A DNA stretch of 64,000 nt, from assembly GCF_030063475.1 (NCBI RefSeq), contig NZ_JASIRT010000008.1, positions 62,001-126,000 of the forward strand. Reading direction: 5' to 3'. The stretch is from Roseomonas sp. E05 (GTDB lineage: Bacteria; Pseudomonadota; Alphaproteobacteria; Acetobacterales; Acetobacteraceae). Position numbers and translations under genes: made by a program. Below the pieces are notes generated by a model. The model had not been told where the DNA came from. It did no database searches and worked only from the letters and a program-made list of their open reading frames with translations. Below, piece after piece: positions 62,782 through 64,000 of this stretch (positions are counted from its first letter, which is position 1; every line of letters begins with the position of its first letter).

Positions 62782-62966
62782 TTTGGCCTCCGCTCCGCAC
62801 TCACGTTTTCGTGAGCTCATCTTGTAGTAGAAGCCGGGCCAGAAATACACGGGAAAATTATGAAAGCAGGAAAATAAACTTATAGTTTGAATATCGAGCA
62901 GAAATATCAAACTCACGGTTGATAAATCGAAGTGCAGACGCACCTCGGCCGATCTCGGCGGCAGCT
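62782..62966 (-). promoter_or_regulatory. A+T-rich leader with hairpin upstream of the orphan gene
   Basis: About 140 bp (62815-62940) are strikingly A+T-rich, with runs such as GAAAATTATGAAAGC and AAATAAACTTATAG, against a very G+C-rich background. CTCACG-TTTT-CGTGAG (62800-62815) forms a perfect 6-bp stem in the untranslated leader, about 20 nt before the start codon, where it could affect translation. No gene is visible in this gap. Confidence 0.55.
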
Positions 62967-64000
62967 TCATCTCAGTCCGGCCGGAACATGCCGGACAGGG
63001 AGGCCGCTCTGGCCGGCCAGCGCCGCCCAGCGCAATGTCATCAACACCGCCACGCTGCCGAGTCCGCAGGCCAGGCCGATCCACACGCCGGCGGGTCCCC
63101 AGCCCGCCCCGAAGCCCAGGCCCAGCCCGATCGGCAGGCCCAGCCCCCAGTAGCCGAGGGCGGCGAGCAGCATCGGCACGCGCGTATCCTTCAGCCCACG
63201 CAGCGCGCCGGCCGCCACCGCCTGCACGCCGTCGGCCAGCTGGAAGAGGCCGGCGACGGTGAGCAGCGTGGCCGCCAGGCGGCGCGTCCCCGCCAGTTCA
63301 GGCGCCAGGAACAGGGCCGCGATGTGCTCCGGCACGGCCAGCAGCAGCGCCGCCGTCAGCGTCATGCAGCCCGCACTGAGTCCGATCGCCATCCAGCCCG
63401 CGCGGCGGGCGGCCTCGGCATCCACCGCGCCGGCCGCCAACCCGACCCGCGCGGTGGCCGCCTGGCCGATGCCCATCGGCACCATGAAGCAGGCCCCCGC
63501 GACCTGCAGCGCCACCGCGTGCGCCGCCACGGCGCTGGGGCCGAACCAGCCCATGGCCATGGCCGTGGCGCTGAAGATGCCGATCTCCAGCAGCATGCTC
63601 CCGGCGATCGGCAGGCCCAGCACGACGATCTCGCGCATCCGCTGCGCGTCGGTGCGCCAGAAGCGGCCGGCCAGGCGGAAGCGGGCCAGTTGCCGGTCGA
63701 GCCGGACCCAGAGCGCCAGCGCCAGGAACATGCCGAGATTGGCCAGGGCGCTGGCCAGGCCGGCACCAAAGGTGCCGAGCGAGGGCAGGCCGAAGCCGCC
63801 GGCGACCAGCGCGTAGTCCAGCAGCGCGTTCAGCGCGATGCCGCCGGCCGCGACCCAGAGGGCGGGCGCCGGCCGCTCCAGGGCGGCGAGGAAGCCGCGC
63901 AGCAGCAGGAAGCCGTAGAAAGGCAGCATCCCCCAGAGCAGGGTACGGTTGTACTGCTCCGCCGCCTCGGCGAGCGCCGGGTCCTGCCCCGCGGCGCGCA
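62967..64000 (-). CDS. MATE family efflux transporter, C-terminal part
   Basis: The gene enters from the right edge; about 344 C-terminal residues are present. RAAGQDPALAEAAEQYNRTL leads into an LLxGFLAALERP segment and two sets of membrane helices typical of NorM/MATE proteins (about 12 in the full protein). VLGLPIAGSMLLEIGIFSATAMAMGWFG and GIGQAATARVGLAAGA are the conserved second-half motifs (key P, E, G, A-R-V-G). MATE proteins export cationic drugs or metabolites with H+ or Na+. The N-terminal part is outside the window. Confidence 0.92.
   Translation of the reverse strand, partial: RAAGQDPALAEAAEQYNRTLLWGMLPFYGFLLLRGFLAALERPAPALWVAAGGIALNALLDYALVAGGFGLPSLGTFGAGLASALANLGMFLALALWVRLDRQLARFRLAGRFWRTDAQRMREIVVLGLPIAGSMLLEIGIFSATAMAMGWFGPSAVAAHAVALQVAGACFMVPMGIGQAATARVGLAAGAVDAEAARRAGWMAIGLSAGCMTLTAALLLAVPEHIAALFLAPELAGTRRLAATLLTVAGLFQLADGVQAVAAGALRGLKDTRVPMLLAALGYWGLGLPIGLGLGFGAGWGPAGVWIGLACGLGSVAVLMTLRWAALAGQSGLPVRHVPAGLR

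Noticed and set aside
62293-63084. A longer start for the orphan protein, through MSSRKRECGAEAK or further upstream
   Set aside because: The upstream frame runs through the A+T-rich leader with unusual residue content, whereas GGAGG sits five bases before the ATG at 62779-62781.

Overview
The window is very G+C-rich, densely packed chromosomal DNA with no rRNA, tRNA, phage, transposase or CRISPR that I can see. The gene content points to an alphaproteobacterium, most likely a Roseomonas-like member of the Acetobacteraceae. Supporting evidence is CtrA and a ChpT-type histidine phosphotransferase, HdaA, an EipB/DUF1849 envelope protein, a DUF2066 gene beside purM, DUF4169 and DUF3553 small proteins, and alphaproteobacterial AspRS. 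The family assignment is an inference from this mix.

Layout. 1-5.3 kb: a dienelactone-hydrolase fragment, a DUF4169 protein, an orphan hybrid histidine kinase, then ychF, an unknown gene, pth and rplY on the minus strand. 5.6-8.3 kb: an iron(III) ABC importer (binding protein plus fused permease, no ATPase) behind a possible Fur site. 8.3-13.6 kb: histidine phosphatase, GST, GNAT acetyltransferase, prs, and two envelope proteins (a PRC-barrel protein with a QPxVxV repeat, and a lipoprotein). 13.6-17.3 kb: a tightly overlapping envelope operon, hldD-lgt-midA-pgeF, continuing through a possible 28-residue membrane peptide into the lipoprotein gene. 17.4-24.4 kb: ubiK, a proline/tyrosine-rich secreted peptide, purB, two tandem TerC genes, a lipoprotein, moaA, a TauE/SafE permease and a DUF3553 protein.

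24.5-31.6 kb: a complete chemotaxis operon chpT-cheA-cheW-cheY-cheB-cheR converging on ctrA, so the phosphotransferase and the master regulator of the CckA-ChpT-CtrA relay flank the che genes. An A+T-rich tract lies upstream of ctrA, followed by a short-Q-loop cytochrome bd oxidase operon (cydA-cydB plus a 36-residue DUF2474-like peptide).

34.6-43.6 kb is the most distinctive accessory block. An SDR dehydrogenase, a histidinol-dehydrogenase paralogue, a LacI regulator and a chemoreceptor run rightwards. A second LacI regulator, an L-gulonate-3-dehydrogenase-like enzyme and a GntP permease run leftwards to meet them. Each half has a palindromic operator candidate. Together they look like uptake, sensing and oxidation of a sugar acid or related hydroxy-acid.

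43.7-56.8 kb is conserved housekeeping: purN-purM, DUF2066, a CDP-alcohol phosphatidyltransferase, an AI-2E/PerM-type permease, hdaA, ppk1, ppx, rnd, aspS and eipB. A 122-bp structured repeat sits between ppx and rnd and supplies the rnd stop codon. 56.8-64 kb: a second chemoreceptor, TRAP subunits DctQ and DctM downstream of an asparaginase-family gene with altered substrate-pocket residues, a frameshifted gene remnant, an orphan gene behind an A+T-rich leader, and a truncated MATE exporter. Translational coupling by start/stop overlaps (ATGA, GTGA, TTGA, TGATG) is used throughout.
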